DNA from: Phascolomyces articulosus
Taxonomy: Eukaryota; Mucoromycota; Mucoromycetes; Mucorales; Lichtheimiaceae
Length of the DNA: 64,000 nt
Direction of reading: 5' to 3'
Assembly: GCA_025677815.1 (NCBI GenBank)
Contig: JAIXMP010000069.1
Coordinates: forward strand, 43,725-107,724
Numbering within the stretch: position 1 is the stretch's first letter; every line of letters starts with the position of its first letter. The notes beneath the pieces are model-generated. The model was not told where the DNA came from, did no database searches, and saw only the letters and a program-made list of their open reading frames with translations. Below, piece after piece: positions 25,634 through 38,188 of the stretch. Made by a program: the position numbers and the translations under genes.

Positions 25634-28202
25634 TCATTCCATAAAGTAAAAATTCCCATATAATGGTGCTCGTGTATATGAACTCAACCATGTTGCTAAC
25701 GGCTCCTGGAGTGATTCAAGAGAAGCTAATCTTGTATATGAACGACATGCATTGACGATATCTGCAAGTACCGTATACCCTGGGAGTGGATATCGGATGT
25801 AAATATCAAACTCTGTCATTTGCTGCGTCCATACAAAAAGATTGAGGGGCGATGCTGTTGTAGGGATAACATTATCGTTTGGAAAAACATCATAGATGGT
25901 ATCAAAACATTCAATGAACTTTTCACGAAGGTTAGATGAATAATATTCTTCTCGGAGATTGTAGCAGATGTTAAGCATTGCATACACTGCTCTAGAAAAA
26001 AACTCAAATAAGACTACATTTAAAAGTTTACAATATATACAGTTTAGTATCTTTTTTTTTGTTATATTTCGTTATTCAGTCGTTAAAAAGATAATGTAAA
26101 TATCTTATAAACATTCAACTTACATGCTAATATATCTTTGTCAGATGAAATGATACTCGTAATGGTGGAAAGTAATAATTCACACGATCGAATTTTTACG
26201 TCTGATTTTGCCCGATTGTATAGTAAGATTTTTTCGTCATAGCTAATACTGCTTTCTTCAATTTCTTCTTCGATTCCAGCGACATTTATAATGTTCAATA
26301 CACAAGTATCTATCTTCATTAGGATGGAGTGAATAAACGAAAAGATCAATGCTTTTGATACAGATTTGTTTGCTTTAATGGCATCCATTGCGTCTTCAGA
26401 GTGGAGATCATCACATATTCGTAAATATCCAGGAAGATCATTCCACCATTCACGTATAACAGAATCCAACCGAACCAGAATATCCATAGAAATTTCAATA
26501 TTATCAGGTGCACCGCCTAATTTCTCATTATGTGTCTTTATATTCATTAAAAAATATATAAATATATTAGAAAAAATTCTGAATATATATATTTTTTTAG
26601 AAAAATAAAACCAGCACTTACAGAAATGGCAGCCATATAAGGGTTTGTGCAAAGTTGTAACAATCGATTATGTGCTTCAATCATCTCGCAAGTTCCTCTG
26701 TCTTCCCCAGGTATTGATTGCATATAAGAAACTTTCATGCTATTCATTTTCCTTGGATGTGGGCCAGATGCTGTTTCATCCACTATAAAATCCAAGAGCT
26801 GGTATGTATTTTCTGTATAAAATATATGACGCTGGAGAAGAGCATGTTTTATATCCGATGGTAGATATAACGTTAATTGTTGGCATTTTTTTGGCTGATG
26901 TTGATGATGAGGCTGTGTTACTCCTTCGTCAGTCATGTTGTTAGATTCCAAATTTTTACAAAGACAATGAGCAATGGTGATCCATCTCCGTGCTTCATTG
27001 AATCTTAAAAGTACAAACATGACGAAATGCTGTAGCAAGTTGATCACGATGATAGTTTCAAGTTTATAATCCGGATCGTCAAATATGTCATAAAGAATAT
27101 CTTTGCATTTATCATAAAAGAAATTGGCAATGGCGCGTCGTTCTGATGCAGAATGCGTAATCATGCGTCGAGCGGTACAAAGGGTATGGACACAAACAGC
27201 AAGTGTAATTGGACACGTTAATGGATCTTGAAGGTGTTGATAATAATTGAGAAAGGTGGGTACATGGAGGAAAAGCCGTCTTGAATTTTCATGATTGCTG
27301 TATATATGAATGAGATGATCGACGATGGACCGATAATGCAAGTGTAAGTATGGTATAGATGGATGTTGAATGCTAATTTGTTGTTGGTGCTCTCGTTGTA
27401 CATAATGATGATAATTATGCTGATGCTGTTGTTGTTGTTGTTGGGGAACAGACAGAAGATTGCATTGTTGTGAGGATCGTTTTGATGCCAAGTTTTCGAT
27501 ACTTAAAAATATAAATCGAAATGTGCGGATAAGTAAATTGAACGACGTTGTCTCAAGATAAATGGATGATTTTTGAAATACACCTCGAAAAGGTGAAAGG
27601 TGTTTAATAAATGAGTTGCTGTATTGTAATAGTTCTTCGATGGTGTCAATATCAGAGTTCAGCTCGAGTAAACCGTCTTTGATGGTCAATTCCCATCCAA
27701 ATGGTTGTTTTTGCTGCCCTTCTGTAGTAGTCGCAGTGGTAGATACCAAACTTTTATAAATAGCCATTGCTTGGGTTGCATCATGAACACGATTCTCATA
27801 CTTCACGTTGCTGTCATGGTCGTTTTTGTTTTGGCGTTTTACTTTTTTGGAAAGGCAATGGGCATCGTCCTCCATTTGCTGCATGCCGTGTTCAAGTTGA
27901 TTGATTTGATGTTTCCAATAATCAATGGCTTTTCTGACAAATTCTTTGGGTAAGACATCATCGTCATTAGGATCATTTATGACTTGTTCAGAAGGAATGC
28001 ACTTTAAGTTAAGCTTGGTACAGCGAACACATATATTTGCAGTTTTTGTCGACCAAACACAGCCACGTTGACGTTTCTTGCATGCTATTATATTTTTACT
28101 ACATAGTTTAATTTAATTGGCCTTTCCTATTCCTTTTTTTCAACTATTCAATTCCCTATATATAAAATACAATATACCATGACAAATTGTTTTTGGGGGC
28201 AT
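25634..28202 (-). CDS. Zn2Cys6 transcription factor A
   Basis: Nuclear DNA-binding regulator of the fungal binuclear zinc-cluster class. Exons are 28178-28202, 26622-28084, 26124-26535 and 25634-26013, giving 759 residues. The first exon encodes only MPPKTICH plus one base; the intron then splits the cluster between its first two cysteines. The cluster is C-x2-C-x6-C-x9-C-x2-C-x6-C (CHACKKRQRGC, then CVRCTKLNLKC). A short coiled-coil-like segment follows (HQINQLEHGMQQMED). The middle region resembles the fungal transcription-factor homology domain, with SRRLFLHVPTFLNYY, CPITLAVCVHTLCTARR and LLQHFVMFVLLRFNEARRW. A Gln/His run lies in the linker. It has a tandem paralogue 0.3 kb upstream. Targets are unknown. 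Confidence 0.87.
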
Positions 28203-28474
28203 ATAAATTGTATATATACCGTATGGCCAAAAATTGATAAACAAAAGAAAGAGAGAGAGAGAAGAATCTCTAATACATAATTCGTTGAATTCCAAGAAAT
28301 CTTATTAGCGCTAAACTTTAAATCAGAGTAAAAGCTAAGCTTGGTAACACATACATAAATCACGATTATCAATTATTATCCGATAACTCTTTATGTTCAT
28401 GACGCTTGCTGTAAAATGATCAATTATATTGATTTAAATAAATAACTATGTACAAGAAAGAATGATTCTATTGA

Positions 28475-30927
28475 TTATTCTATAAAACAAAAGTTGCCAT
28501 ATAAAATAGAGTATGTAAATGTACGTAGGTTTGTATAAAGTGGCTCCTGGGAGGACTGAAATAAGTCGGATTTTACATAGAAAATACCTGCACCTACAAC
28601 ATCAGCAAGGACGGCCAAACCGGGTAAAGGGTATTCTTGATAAACACCTACATCACCAAGGGAGTATGTTTTTAAATACATATTAATGGGAGATTTAGAC
28701 CCGGGTACAATATTATCGGGTGGGAATACATCAAGCATGGTTTCAAAGCATTCAACTGCTTTTTCACGAAGAATAGGCGAAATTCCATATTTTTTGGGTA
28801 AAAGGGATGCAGTTTTGGTTGTACAGATAACTCTCGAAATAAACTCAAACATAACTATTATATTTTAAAAAGAATAAATCTAAGTATCATACATTCTAAA
28901 TATGGAAGAGCATAATTGTTATTATTATTATTATTTCAAAAACTTACACGGCAATATATCTTGATGTAATGAAAAAATTTGACGTATCGTAGAAAGTAAC
29001 AGTTCATAGGACTGTTCCGTAGCATTTGACATTGCTCGACGACACAAAAGAATTCTTTCACTGTGAATGATATTTTGGTCATCTCCATCGCCATCATCTT
29101 GTATATCCAACAATGAGCTTTTCATCTCTAGTACGCAGGCATATATCTTGAATAAAATGGAATGGACAAATGCAAAAACAATAGCTTTAGGAATAGAATT
29201 ATTTCTTTCAGCGAGATCTTTTGCATCTTTGGCGTATAAACTGTCGCACAATCGTAGACGAGAAGGAAGTTCATCCCACCAATTTTGAATAGTATTATCA
29301 AGTTGAACCAAAATATCCATAGAAACTCCTTGAGAAGTATTACTATAAAGTTCGTCAACATGAGTCTAATAATCATGTAAGCCATCCATAAACACCAGAT
29401 CGAAAATAATGTTTTGATTCTGAAAAATACATAAAATAAGAAGGTTTTACTGCAAACTTACTGTAATAGCTTTCATGTAAGGACTTGAACAAAGTTGTAA
29501 TAATCGATTATGCACTTCAACCAAATTATAGGAAGCTGTATCCTCTCCTTTCATATGTTCCATGAACATGGCTTCCATTCCTAATCTTGCACTATCCGAT
29601 TGAAATATTTTCCCCTCAACCATGATATCCAAAAGAGAAAGTGTATTTTCCGAATAGGAAAAATGTCGTTGAAGCAAAACACGTCGGATTTCAGGAGGAA
29701 AACTTATTGTTGACCATTTTTGTTCTTGTTGATGTTGTTGCTCGAACTGCTCATTAGCATTATCATCTCCTTGTTCTAGCTCTTTACAAAGAGTATAAGC
29801 AATGGTGGCCCATCGATGAGCTTCGCTGAAACGTAAAAGGACAAACATGATGAAATATTGTAACAAGTTGATGACAAGGATGGTTTCTAATTTATATGTT
29901 GGATCATCGAAAATATCATAAAGAATATCTTTGCACTTTTCATAAAAGAAATCAGCTATTTCACGACGCTCTGTTGCTGAGTGAGTAATGATGCGTCGAG
30001 CAGTACATAACATATGTATACAAATGGCAAGCGTGATGGGACAGGTAAGTGGATCTCGAAGGTTTTGATAATATTCCATAAAAGTGGATATGTGGAGAAA
30101 AAGTAGTCGAGAGGACGGATGTTGGACGTAAGCATGGATAAGATGATCAATGATGGATTGGTAATGCATGTGTAGGTATGGCGATAATGATGCTGGTTCT
30201 TTCAAGTTACCGATCATAGATATAAAAAGAGTTGCAGATGTTTTTATCTTTTGCTCTTCTTTTGCCTTGTTCATCAGAAATACAGCAACATAAATATTTA
30301 ATATTAATCGTTGGGATGTGCTTTCCACGTTGATCCATGACTTTCGAAACACTTTTCCAAAAGGTGAAAGATATTTAACAAAGGCATGACTATATTCTAA
30401 TAATTCTTCAATGGTGTTGATGCGTGTATGTAGCTTGAGGAGACCATTTTCTTTGATGGTGATATTCCATTCAAACTGTTGTTGTTGTCTATTTGATATC
30501 TTGACCCCTTTTCCACTTGACATGGTGACCATGGCATGGTTCTCTATATACTTGTTCGTATCATGGTATTTTGTCTTTAAAAGAGAGTGAGTGTCCAATT
30601 CCATTTGTTGCATGTCATTTTCCAATTGTGCTAATTGATGTTGCCAATAGTTGATTGATTTAGAAGTAAATTCTTTCGGGAGGACATCATCATCATTGCC
30701 AGGATGAGTCGAGTGTTCTTCTGACACAATACACTGTATGTTTAACTTGGTACACCGTAGACAAGCTTCAATTGCTGTTGTTGGAGTGGTGGTGGCGGTA
30801 TTAACTGGCCAAATACAGCCACGTTGTCTTTTCCTGCATGCTTATATAACTGATTAAAAAAAACCACTTTTTTTTTGTTTTAATATCCAGTTCTTAAAAA
30901 CAAAATACCATGGCAAACTGGTTTCAT
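28475..30927 (-). CDS. Zn2Cys6 transcription factor B (tandem paralogue of A)
   Basis: Exons are 30909-30927, 29462-30840, 28948-29365 and 28475-28854, giving 731 residues. The cluster is CHACRKRQRGC, then a 17-residue Thr/Pro-rich loop (9 residues in paralogue A), then CLRCTKLNIQC. As in A, exon 1 is a few codons ending inside the zinc cluster, and the last exon is exactly 380 bases. The homology domain matches A closely: SRLLFLHISTFMEYY, CPITLAICIHMLCTARR, LLQYFIMFVLLRFSEAHRW, and the last exon shares YPLPG and LYGNF motifs. The loop difference between Cys3 and Cys4 could change cluster geometry or DNA choice (inference). The gene is orthologous in form but diverged, so duplication is not very recent. 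Confidence 0.87.
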
Positions 30928-31029
30928 ACGAGATAGATCCATCAATTCACAAAGTAAACTAGTTTCTTTTTGGAGGGGAGGGATAAGAAATATTGCTCTC
31001 TATATGTTGTAATGATTACTATAAGTATA

Positions 31030-31285
31030 ACAGAGTTTTGGCGGTACATTGGTTTCTCCGGCTGGCGATCTAGTATTGGAAGTACAAGAATACCAAGGAA
31101 ACACCCCCGCCAAGATGTACACTTGTACAAATAGGATTTATCTCCTTGGCAATCAGGTTCCCAACAACCAGGAACAAACAGCTCAATTAATATATAGATT
31201 ACTATCAAAAGAAAACCATATGCAAAGTCCCCTCCACTCCATTGATATATCATCCATCGACCTTGTTTTTCAAAACCTCAAATGA
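31030..31285 (+). CDS. Small protein exon, possible proteasome chaperone 3 (PAC3-like)
   Basis: The open segment begins after a CAG acceptor (31027-31029) and runs to a TGA. Motifs FGGTLVSPAG and IYLLGNQVP followed by QTAQLIYRLLSKE resemble the GTLV and LLG..P blocks of PSMG3/PAC3, a 20S proteasome assembly factor of about 120 residues. The 5' exon is unresolved: one continuation from 30954 backwards overlaps exon 1 of transcription factor B on the other strand. The similarity is weak and from memory of the family pattern; treat the name as a suggestion. Confidence 0.35.
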
Positions 31286-31368
31286 TTAAACAGTGGCTTT
31301 TTTTTTCCAATCCATCACATGAAAAAAAAAACCAATTCGTTTTCACGCCCTAGAATGACCTTCACAAA

Positions 31369-31580
31369 ATGGAACAAGTAGCCGATGAAGAACGGTGGAT
31401 TGACCAAATATATGGTATACTATATATTCACTTTCTGTTGTATCACTTATTCATCGTATATCTTCATTTTTATTTTTTTTTTTTGCAGGATTCAGTAAAA
31501 AATATACCCGCTTTTATTTGTATAGTTTTCTCACGACAAACCGAACCCCTTTCCTTCCCCTCCTCTTCCAATGGTCATGA
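31369..31580 (+). CDS. Small hypothetical protein (45 residues, one intron)
   Basis: ATG at 31369, exon 1 to 31414 (donor GTATAC), exon 2 from 31489 after a very strong acceptor (long T-run then TTTTGCAG) to a TGA at 31578-31580. The product starts MEQVADEERWIDQIYG and continues FSKKYTRFYLYSFLTTN. The acidic start, aromatic/basic end and clean splice signals support a real exon pair. I recognise no family. It could instead be the start of a longer gene whose other exons I missed. Confidence 0.42.
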
Positions 31581-31710
31581 ATTACATATGATACAGTATA
31601 TAACAAAAGTAACAATTACCGTAATGATAATGGAACACATTCTATTTTTCTTGTTGTCTATCATACTATTACTTATAAATTCATAATAGCGTGTATTAAA
31701 AAAAAAAACT

Positions 31711-31980
31711 TTAATCCAAATCTATAACAAAGTTATTTACTTGAACCAAGTAAGCATTGCCACTTAAATCTAATATGTAAACATCATCAAAATAATGTTT
31801 TCCATCATATCCTCCAAAGACGATCAGCCTGCTGTCGTACATGACCATTGTGTGATATCCTCGTGCAGTTGGTGCCTGTCCATATACTCTTCGGATTTCC
31901 CATGCCATAGTCACTAATATAATCATCATTTAAGTACTTGTTTCTCTTTATCCCATAAAAAATAGAAGCATGTCTATCCA

Positions 31981-32012
<32 letters not shown>

Positions 32013-33695
32013 CTTACCAAAATTAAGCATTAATAAATCATTACAATAATGTGTTCCATCATGACCTCCAGTAACAAATAGATAGGAACCAATACAAATA
32101 GATGAATGTGATAAACGGGGTACTTGTGGTTCCAAATTGACAGAATGCCAGCGGAATGACACTAATGATAATAATATATAAGTTTTCCTATATCATTTCC
32201 ATTTATCCCCATGATTTTATCAACATTTTTTTTTTTACCTAGATCCAGTAAGTGTACATCGCCAAAACAAGTATGTCCATCACTTCCACCATAAATCACC
32301 AATTTATCACCCACTAATGTACCTGTATGATAACCTCTTGAAGTAGGTTTCATACCACTTGTCTCGACCAGCGACCAAACATTTTCCTTAATATTAAGAC
32401 AATAAACATCATTGAGGGCATGAATACCATCTCCGCCTCCAAAAATATATAAATGATTTTGCCAAATAACGGAAACATGAGCACGACGTGGGGATGGATT
32501 TGGACCGGTCGTTTGTAGTCGGGACCACGTCATTGATTTTGTATCCAGCACATATAAATGACTATAATAATGTGGACCATCTCCACCACCAAATAAATAA
32601 ATTTTTGATTCTTGTTCATGAACAGTAGCACTATGAGCACGACAAGGAGGTGGTATATCACCATAAACTGTTGGTTTTGACCAAGTAAATGTATCTAAAA
32701 AAAAATAGATAGATAAAAATAAAACAAAAAATTGATAATTTAGAGTTTAATGTTCCTGAGACCGCGGTAATTTCTCTTTTTTTTGCGGGGTTACTTTTTT
32801 TAAAACAATTCTATGGGCTGAGTTGTCCAAAAAAAATAAAACTGTACCTAGATCAAGTGTATGAAGTTTTGCAAATCCACCTTTATTATCCGTTCCACCA
32901 AAAACATACATGACACCATGAACAACAACACTGGTATGTGCTCGAATAGGTCGTGGTCCATGCCCATAAGTGACAGTGCGAGACCAATACATAGCAGGTG
33001 CAGGAGCTACTGTAATAGCTGGTTTCGAAACTGGAACGGGATCATGCGATCGTTTTGTTCGATCCCGCCTACTATTATTATTATTATTACTTGAATGATG
33101 TTGTTTTGGTGCTGGTGGCGGTTGTGAAGGATTATTAGGATATGATGGCTGTTGTTGACGTTCTAAATAACAACATAATATAATATATAATTCAATTAGT
33201 TTTTTTTTTTTTAAAAAAAAAAAAAAGGTTATGTTGTCATGCATATGAAAATCAAATCAGGGTGTATGTTTTAGTAGATTAATAATATAAAATTGACATA
33301 CGATCTTCGGAAGGTCGCCGTTGTGTGGAAGACCAACGTAGTGAAGGAGATAATGGATTAATACTATTACTGCTTGCTTCATGATAATCGCGACTATTTT
33401 TTTTTTTTTGTAATATTTTTGTTAAGACTTTTTTTTACTCCATGTTCAACAAAGAAAAAATAAAAGAAAAAAGATTCATTCCGTTTTATTTCATAATAAC
33501 TTATTCCAAATCAAGTAAAGAAAATGGAGATAAATAATAAAAAAAAAATATATACCTTGTTGCTAATGATTGAAGAGTAGAAGTAGTGGATGAAGTGGAT
33601 CGTTTCATTTTATTGAAGGACATTGTTGACATTACTCTCTGTTGTAACTGATCAGCTTCCGAAGGACGACGACGTTGTTGAAGTGGTTGAGACAT
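31711..33695 (-). CDS. Kelch-repeat beta-propeller protein
   Basis: Protein-interaction scaffold. The start ATG is at 33693-33695 (MSQPLQQRRRPSEAD). A Ser/Pro/Asn/Gln-rich leader is followed by six Kelch blades, each with the GG doublet and a distant Trp: VMYVFGGTDNKG, KIYLFGGGDGPH, HLYIFGGGDGIHALNDVY, KLVIYGGSDGHTCF, YLFVTGGHDGTHYCND and RLIVFGGYDGKHYFDD. Introns fall repeatedly just after a blade's LDL/LNF strand, so exons correspond to blades. The stop is at 31711-31713. There is no BTB domain, coiled coil or membrane segment, so the partner and process cannot be named; Tea1-like polarity factors share the fold but are much longer. Confidence 0.86.
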
Positions 33696-33984
33696 TATTA
33701 TTAATATAATATTTTAATATGAATGATAAATAATTAAAAATTAGATAATCGTTTTAAATAAAGGAAAGGAAAGGATTGAAAGAAAAAGAAAAAGAAAAAG
33801 AAAAGAGCTTTATAATTCGATTTTGTTGGTTGTGTAAGATACGATAATGAAACTCATCTGTTGTGCAAGTCGATAAAATATATTGACACACACACACAGA
33901 ATAAGTGAATAAGTTAGAAAGGGAAGAGAATTCATGTTTGCCGATCGTGGTTGTGTGTGTGAAATTGCCCCACTCTCTCTCTCC

Positions 33985-34167
33985 TTAATAAACTCTTCCA
34001 AAAAAAAAAAAAAAAAAAAACTTTAAATCTATTCTCAGCCTTGTTAGGAGTGATGAGTATACTTTGGTAGGAAAACGGGAATCAAACCAAGAAAAGTAAC
34101 TGTTCATAGTCTGTTGTACAAATTTGTCCGGATATGTGGATCTAATTTCTTGGAAGGTTTTGATCAT
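33985..34167 (-). CDS. Small hypothetical ORF ending in a poly-T tract
   Basis: An ATG at 34165-34167 opens MIKTFQEIRSTYPDKFVQQT and continues NSYFSWFDSRFPTKVYSSL. The composition looks like genuine protein (mixed, with Trp and Tyr), but the frame then runs into a 20-base homopolymer giving a run of Phe before the stop. It may be the first exon of a longer gene or a decayed one. No family recognised. Confidence 0.3.
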   Translation of the reverse strand: MIKTFQEIRSTYPDKFVQQTMNSYFSWFDSRFPTKVYSSLLTRLRIDLKFFFFFFFGRVY

Positions 34168-36120
34168 TTTTCCCGCTCTTTTTTTTTAATAATAATCAAT
34201 AGTAGTTGTAATTCATTAATAAGGAGCCCCAATTAATGCGGAAATGAAAAAAAAAATAATATCGCAATATTCATTAATCTATTATGAATAAGGGTTGAAT
34301 GTATACTATTGTTAAAGAAGTTCTCCTCTTCATTTTGATAACTCATGGCGTCAGCTGGTGGTGTGACAAATAACACTGATATATACCGATCATCACAAGG
34401 ACAATCCTAGTACTACTCTTCCTTGTTTATTATATGCTACGTTTAAAAATATTGGATACAATTGACTCATCCTGCTCTTTTACTAATAACAATGAATTGA
34501 AAAAAAAAACCTTTCATCAAGTAATATAATAATCAATAGATAATAGAGAAATGATTGTATGTTATGCATTTACATAATAAAATCACTTTTTATTTTAGTG
34601 ACAATGGTATAAGATCGACAAAATTGATCATCCACTTTTTACTTGCGTTGTTGTTACATTCATAACTATGTGTGTAAATATTCTTGGTAATTTTATATAA
34701 TAATATTATTATGATTGTTACTATTATTCTACTATATTATACGAATGTGACTGTATGCTTAGGTAATTATTTAATAATAAAATGGAAACATTCTAATGTT
34801 TATAGTATGAAATGATATGATATTAATTAATAACAAAATAATGTATAAACAATGTACTACAATAACAACTTGTATGATCGAATGTTATTATTATTATTTA
34901 TTATTACAAGAGAAAGAACCATTAACGATGTGGCCACGTCAGTCATATGAAGGGAGGCAGGTCATTTAAATCATAAATACCAAATTGGCCTTGTTGAAAA
35001 CGTGGCAGAGCGGACCGGTTGCTTTCCGTTTAGAGTCAAGTATAATAATAATAAAGAAATTCTGTGGCACCTGGAGAAAAAAAACACACACAAATAACAA
35101 GAAGCCATTTGTAGAATTATCTTTATTACTACATTTCCCTACAATTACATTTTTTTAGGTTAATCCATCGTACAAATACCTAGAGTATTCATTTGTTACT
35201 GTTCCCAAAAAAGTTGAATACGAATTATACCAGACATAATAATAGCAGTAGTGCTTTTTGTTGTTGGTGGTGTGTTTTCAGGTCAATAGTATGTATGTTT
35301 CACGAAAAAAAAAGTTTTAGTTTTATCTATCAGCAAAAACAAACCTACAATAATTAAAATGTAAGATATAAATACTTACTGTACTTTTATTCAAATAATA
35401 TAGTATTGGGGGGTGGGGCATGGTAAAGAAGATACCAAAGCCTCAAAAAGAATTATTAATATATTACCATAATAGAAAACAATCTTGTCCATAATTGCTG
35501 TTACCATTGAATATTCTAAGAACAATTTCCTTTTGTACCATATAATTCACACACTTACGAAAAACAATTATCATTTTTATACAGTCTATATTTTTTTTAT
35601 TAATGCATACAAATTCTTCTCTTTATTTTATTATAGTAAAATGGTTGGAAACACAGAGAATGTATCATCTATATAAATATATTATTAGAAACGGGCTGCC
35701 CGATATACAATATACTAAATATGAAATTATAGTCAAATAAGATAAAATGAACCGAAATTTCTATTTTCTAGAAGAGTCAATGAACACGTTTAATCGAGAT
35801 ATTAATGGGAGAGAACCAAGTTTTAATACGACCTGATAATTACATCTATATAATGTTATCATGTTGCAGGAATCATTCCATCTCAGAGCAAAATTCATAG
35901 AAAAAAACTTTATATATGGTGAAAATTGTTGTTTTATTTAATGTCTCCGTTGAACACATCGTCAGGTCAAATATACTTGTTCGAGACAGATCATAAAAAA
36001 GCATAAAGTAATAAAAGAAAAAACCTGTTTGAGGAACAGGGAAAAGGTTAAAGGAGTGGTGTAAAAGGGTGTATATAAATATATAGTGAGTAGTAAATAA
36101 GCTTTAGGGGATTTACTAAC
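34168..36120. other. Gene-free AT-rich intergenic region
   Basis: Nearly 2 kb with no credible ORF, only short AT-driven frames. It holds simple A/T and AAT repeats, and a somewhat GC-richer patch near 34925-35040. Confidence 0.55.
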
Positions 36121-36647
36121 TTAAAGGGATGATTTAGGAATAGCGGCAGCATCGGAGGATGATACCCATCCATTGTGTTGGAAGAAGTAGGCAACTGTGT
36201 GCTTAACATGATGTTTTAGCCAATTAAGCGTCTGTAGGCAGCGGTTCCTATGGCATTGTGCTGCTATTTCACTTTTTTGTTGCTCGGGCAGCAAAATATA
36301 TGTTGGGTCTCGGAGGTGTACAGGGTCAGTTGGATTGAAGTTGTATAATATGGGAGTGTTTGCTTTCTTAAGGATCAAGAATACATTTGAAAAATATTGT
36401 GTATGGACAAGTAGACTTAACACGTTTCGTGCTGGAGATGAGATGTCGATAATGCGGTTTGGGTTGATTGCTAATGATCGTAAATATAAGCGACGAATAT
36501 CTTTACGTGGTAGACGATTTCGACAAGGGAAATGAATATATTGAAAACGCTGTTGGTCAGGTGGCGGCTGAAAAAATTCAGCTGCCTCCTGAAAGCTTGG
36601 TTGGCGTTTGTTGTTTGTGTGCGTCGTGGGATCTGTATAGGTAGTGT
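36121..36647 (-). pseudogene. Retroelement-like ORF fragment
   Basis: One minus-strand frame is open over this span with no ATG at its upstream end. It includes QPPPDQQRFQYIHFPCRNR, then PRKDIRRLYLRSL, then LHVHT-like SLLVHTQYFSNVFLIL and QTLNWLKHHVKHT before a TAA. The style (aromatic/basic, with LINE relics elsewhere in the window) suggests the N-terminal ORF of a non-LTR element. This is inference, not a recognised domain. It is cut at its 5' side exactly where a Tc1-like terminal repeat begins. Confidence 0.4.
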
Positions 36648-36805
36648 TTTGCGTTTAAGAATATAAAAATTCAGGAGAGAAAATCCAATTTTTTGATTCC
36701 ATCAGATATAAAAATTTCAGAGATCAATATAATCCTTTGTACTTGTGTGTAATCTTTATTTGATCGGTGAAATTTTTCAACATCCAGTATAATAATTAGG
36801 AACCC
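36648..36805. repeat. Diverged terminal repeat of the Tc1/mariner family seen at 56975
   Basis: Begins GTGTTTTGCGTTTAAGAAT and keeps the order of blocks found in the terminal repeats of the 57-kb element (TGCGTTTAA, AAATCCA, GATCAATATAAT, CCAGTATAATAAT). No transposase or matching second end is visible nearby, so it is a solo, decayed end. Confidence 0.6.
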
Positions 36806-36991
36806 ATCCGCTCCAAAAATAATAATAATAATAATAATGAAAAAATTATGTACTTGATACACTTTGACAGAATGAAAAGAAATATCAAAAATGCTTTTAT
36901 TTGTGAGGTACAAAAATATATATAATAATAGTAATAATAATAGTAATAATAATAGAGACTTTATATATAATTGGAATATTTTCATCACGTA

Positions 36992-37367
36992 ATGATCTAT
37001 TCAAAGCCGTGGCACTTCATTGCCACGACGATCTATAATAGTTTTTATTGCGTTGGATACAAGGAGTATTCGCACTTCTTCAATCCCCAGCACAACTTCA
37101 ACATCGTTTTCTTCCAACACAAACCACTCTTATCTTCTGCTTCTGATGTAAACCAAGCTTTATCATTTGCAAACATTTTCTCCCATGTTTATCGGTAAGT
37201 GTTAACAAAAAAATAAATGATTGTATATACTTGGAATTAAAATAGCCTTTAAATATAATTGTCGGCTAACAAATCAACTCTTGTAACATTATATCATTAG
37301 CAATGGACTTTTATGCATCTATGTTTGGATGGGCGTCAACCTTGTTCTTGCATTTCTTGTATGGTAG
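36992..37367 (+). CDS. Small hypothetical membrane-anchored protein (89 residues)
   Basis: Exons 36992-37194 (donor GTAAGT) and 37301-37367 (acceptor ATTAG) join in phase to a TAG. The product starts MIYSKPWHFIATTIYNSF and ends in a hydrophobic segment, GLLCIYVWMGVNLVLAFLVW, consistent with a C-terminal membrane anchor. An in-frame TTG lies upstream, but the ATG is preferred. No family recognised. Good splice sites and the anchored end support it; the isolated position in a repeat-rich region argues for caution. Confidence 0.42.
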
Positions 37368-38188
37368 TTCTATCTTGAGACCAAAGGTAAATATATAAAT
37401 ACTTTTATATTATAGAAGTAATTTTTACTATCATAATATTCATTTCTATTTCTATTTTGTTTTTGTTTTTGTTTATATATATATATATATATTGCTGATT
37501 CCCCATTTACTTTTTTTTTATATCCTCGGGTCGGCAGGGTTGATTCAAGTGGTTTCTTCCTATTTTTATTTTTTATTTTTTTACCGCATCCACAACTGCT
37601 TGGTAAAATTAAAAAAAGTACTACTAATTATGTAACTAATCCCCTGTATTCTTTTATATTATCTAACAAGTGACGACCCTTTTCTTTCTTTTTTTATTAA
37701 TATACAAAGTTTATATTATATATAAAAAGCCCTTAAATAGCTTATGGAACTTGTTCTTGTTGATTATGTAATACAAATATTGACAATGATGATAGTTATA
37801 AAAAAAATGATGGTGAATAAAAATGAATATTGGAAGGAAACAACAAGAAAGAATATTATTATTCAAACATGATTTTGTCTTTTTCAATGGTATATAAGTA
37901 TTTCGATACCCAGGACCGGGGAACAAATGATGAAGCAAGTGCATTGCATTGCCTTCCCAAACATCCTTAACGTGTCCTTTTAATTTTCTAGTTGTTTCCA
38001 ATGATATATCCTAATAGTAGAGCAAAATAGATAATCAATAATTAGTAAGAAAAACTGATGAGTAAACATTGGTTACTGGGTTTCCATGGTGAGAATAGGA
38101 ATATCATACCTTCAATTGCTGTAATCTGACAATAATGGGTGGTATCAAAGTCAAATCGCTGGCCGATTTGACAAGTTGAACGGAGGAG

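Noticed and set aside
30942..31253. Minus-strand ORF with a hydrophobic segment
   Set aside because: It overlaps the PAC3-like plus-strand frame and the leader of transcription factor B, and it has a poor composition at the end; no supporting splice sites.
31980..32005. AAT/TTA microsatellites as possible CRISPR or regulatory arrays
   Set aside because: Simple triplet repeats in introns and spacers; no spacers or conserved unit. No CRISPR-like array was seen anywhere.
36971..36991. Upstream TTG start for the small membrane protein
   Set aside because: Fungal nuclear genes rarely start at TTG; an ATG follows seven codons later.
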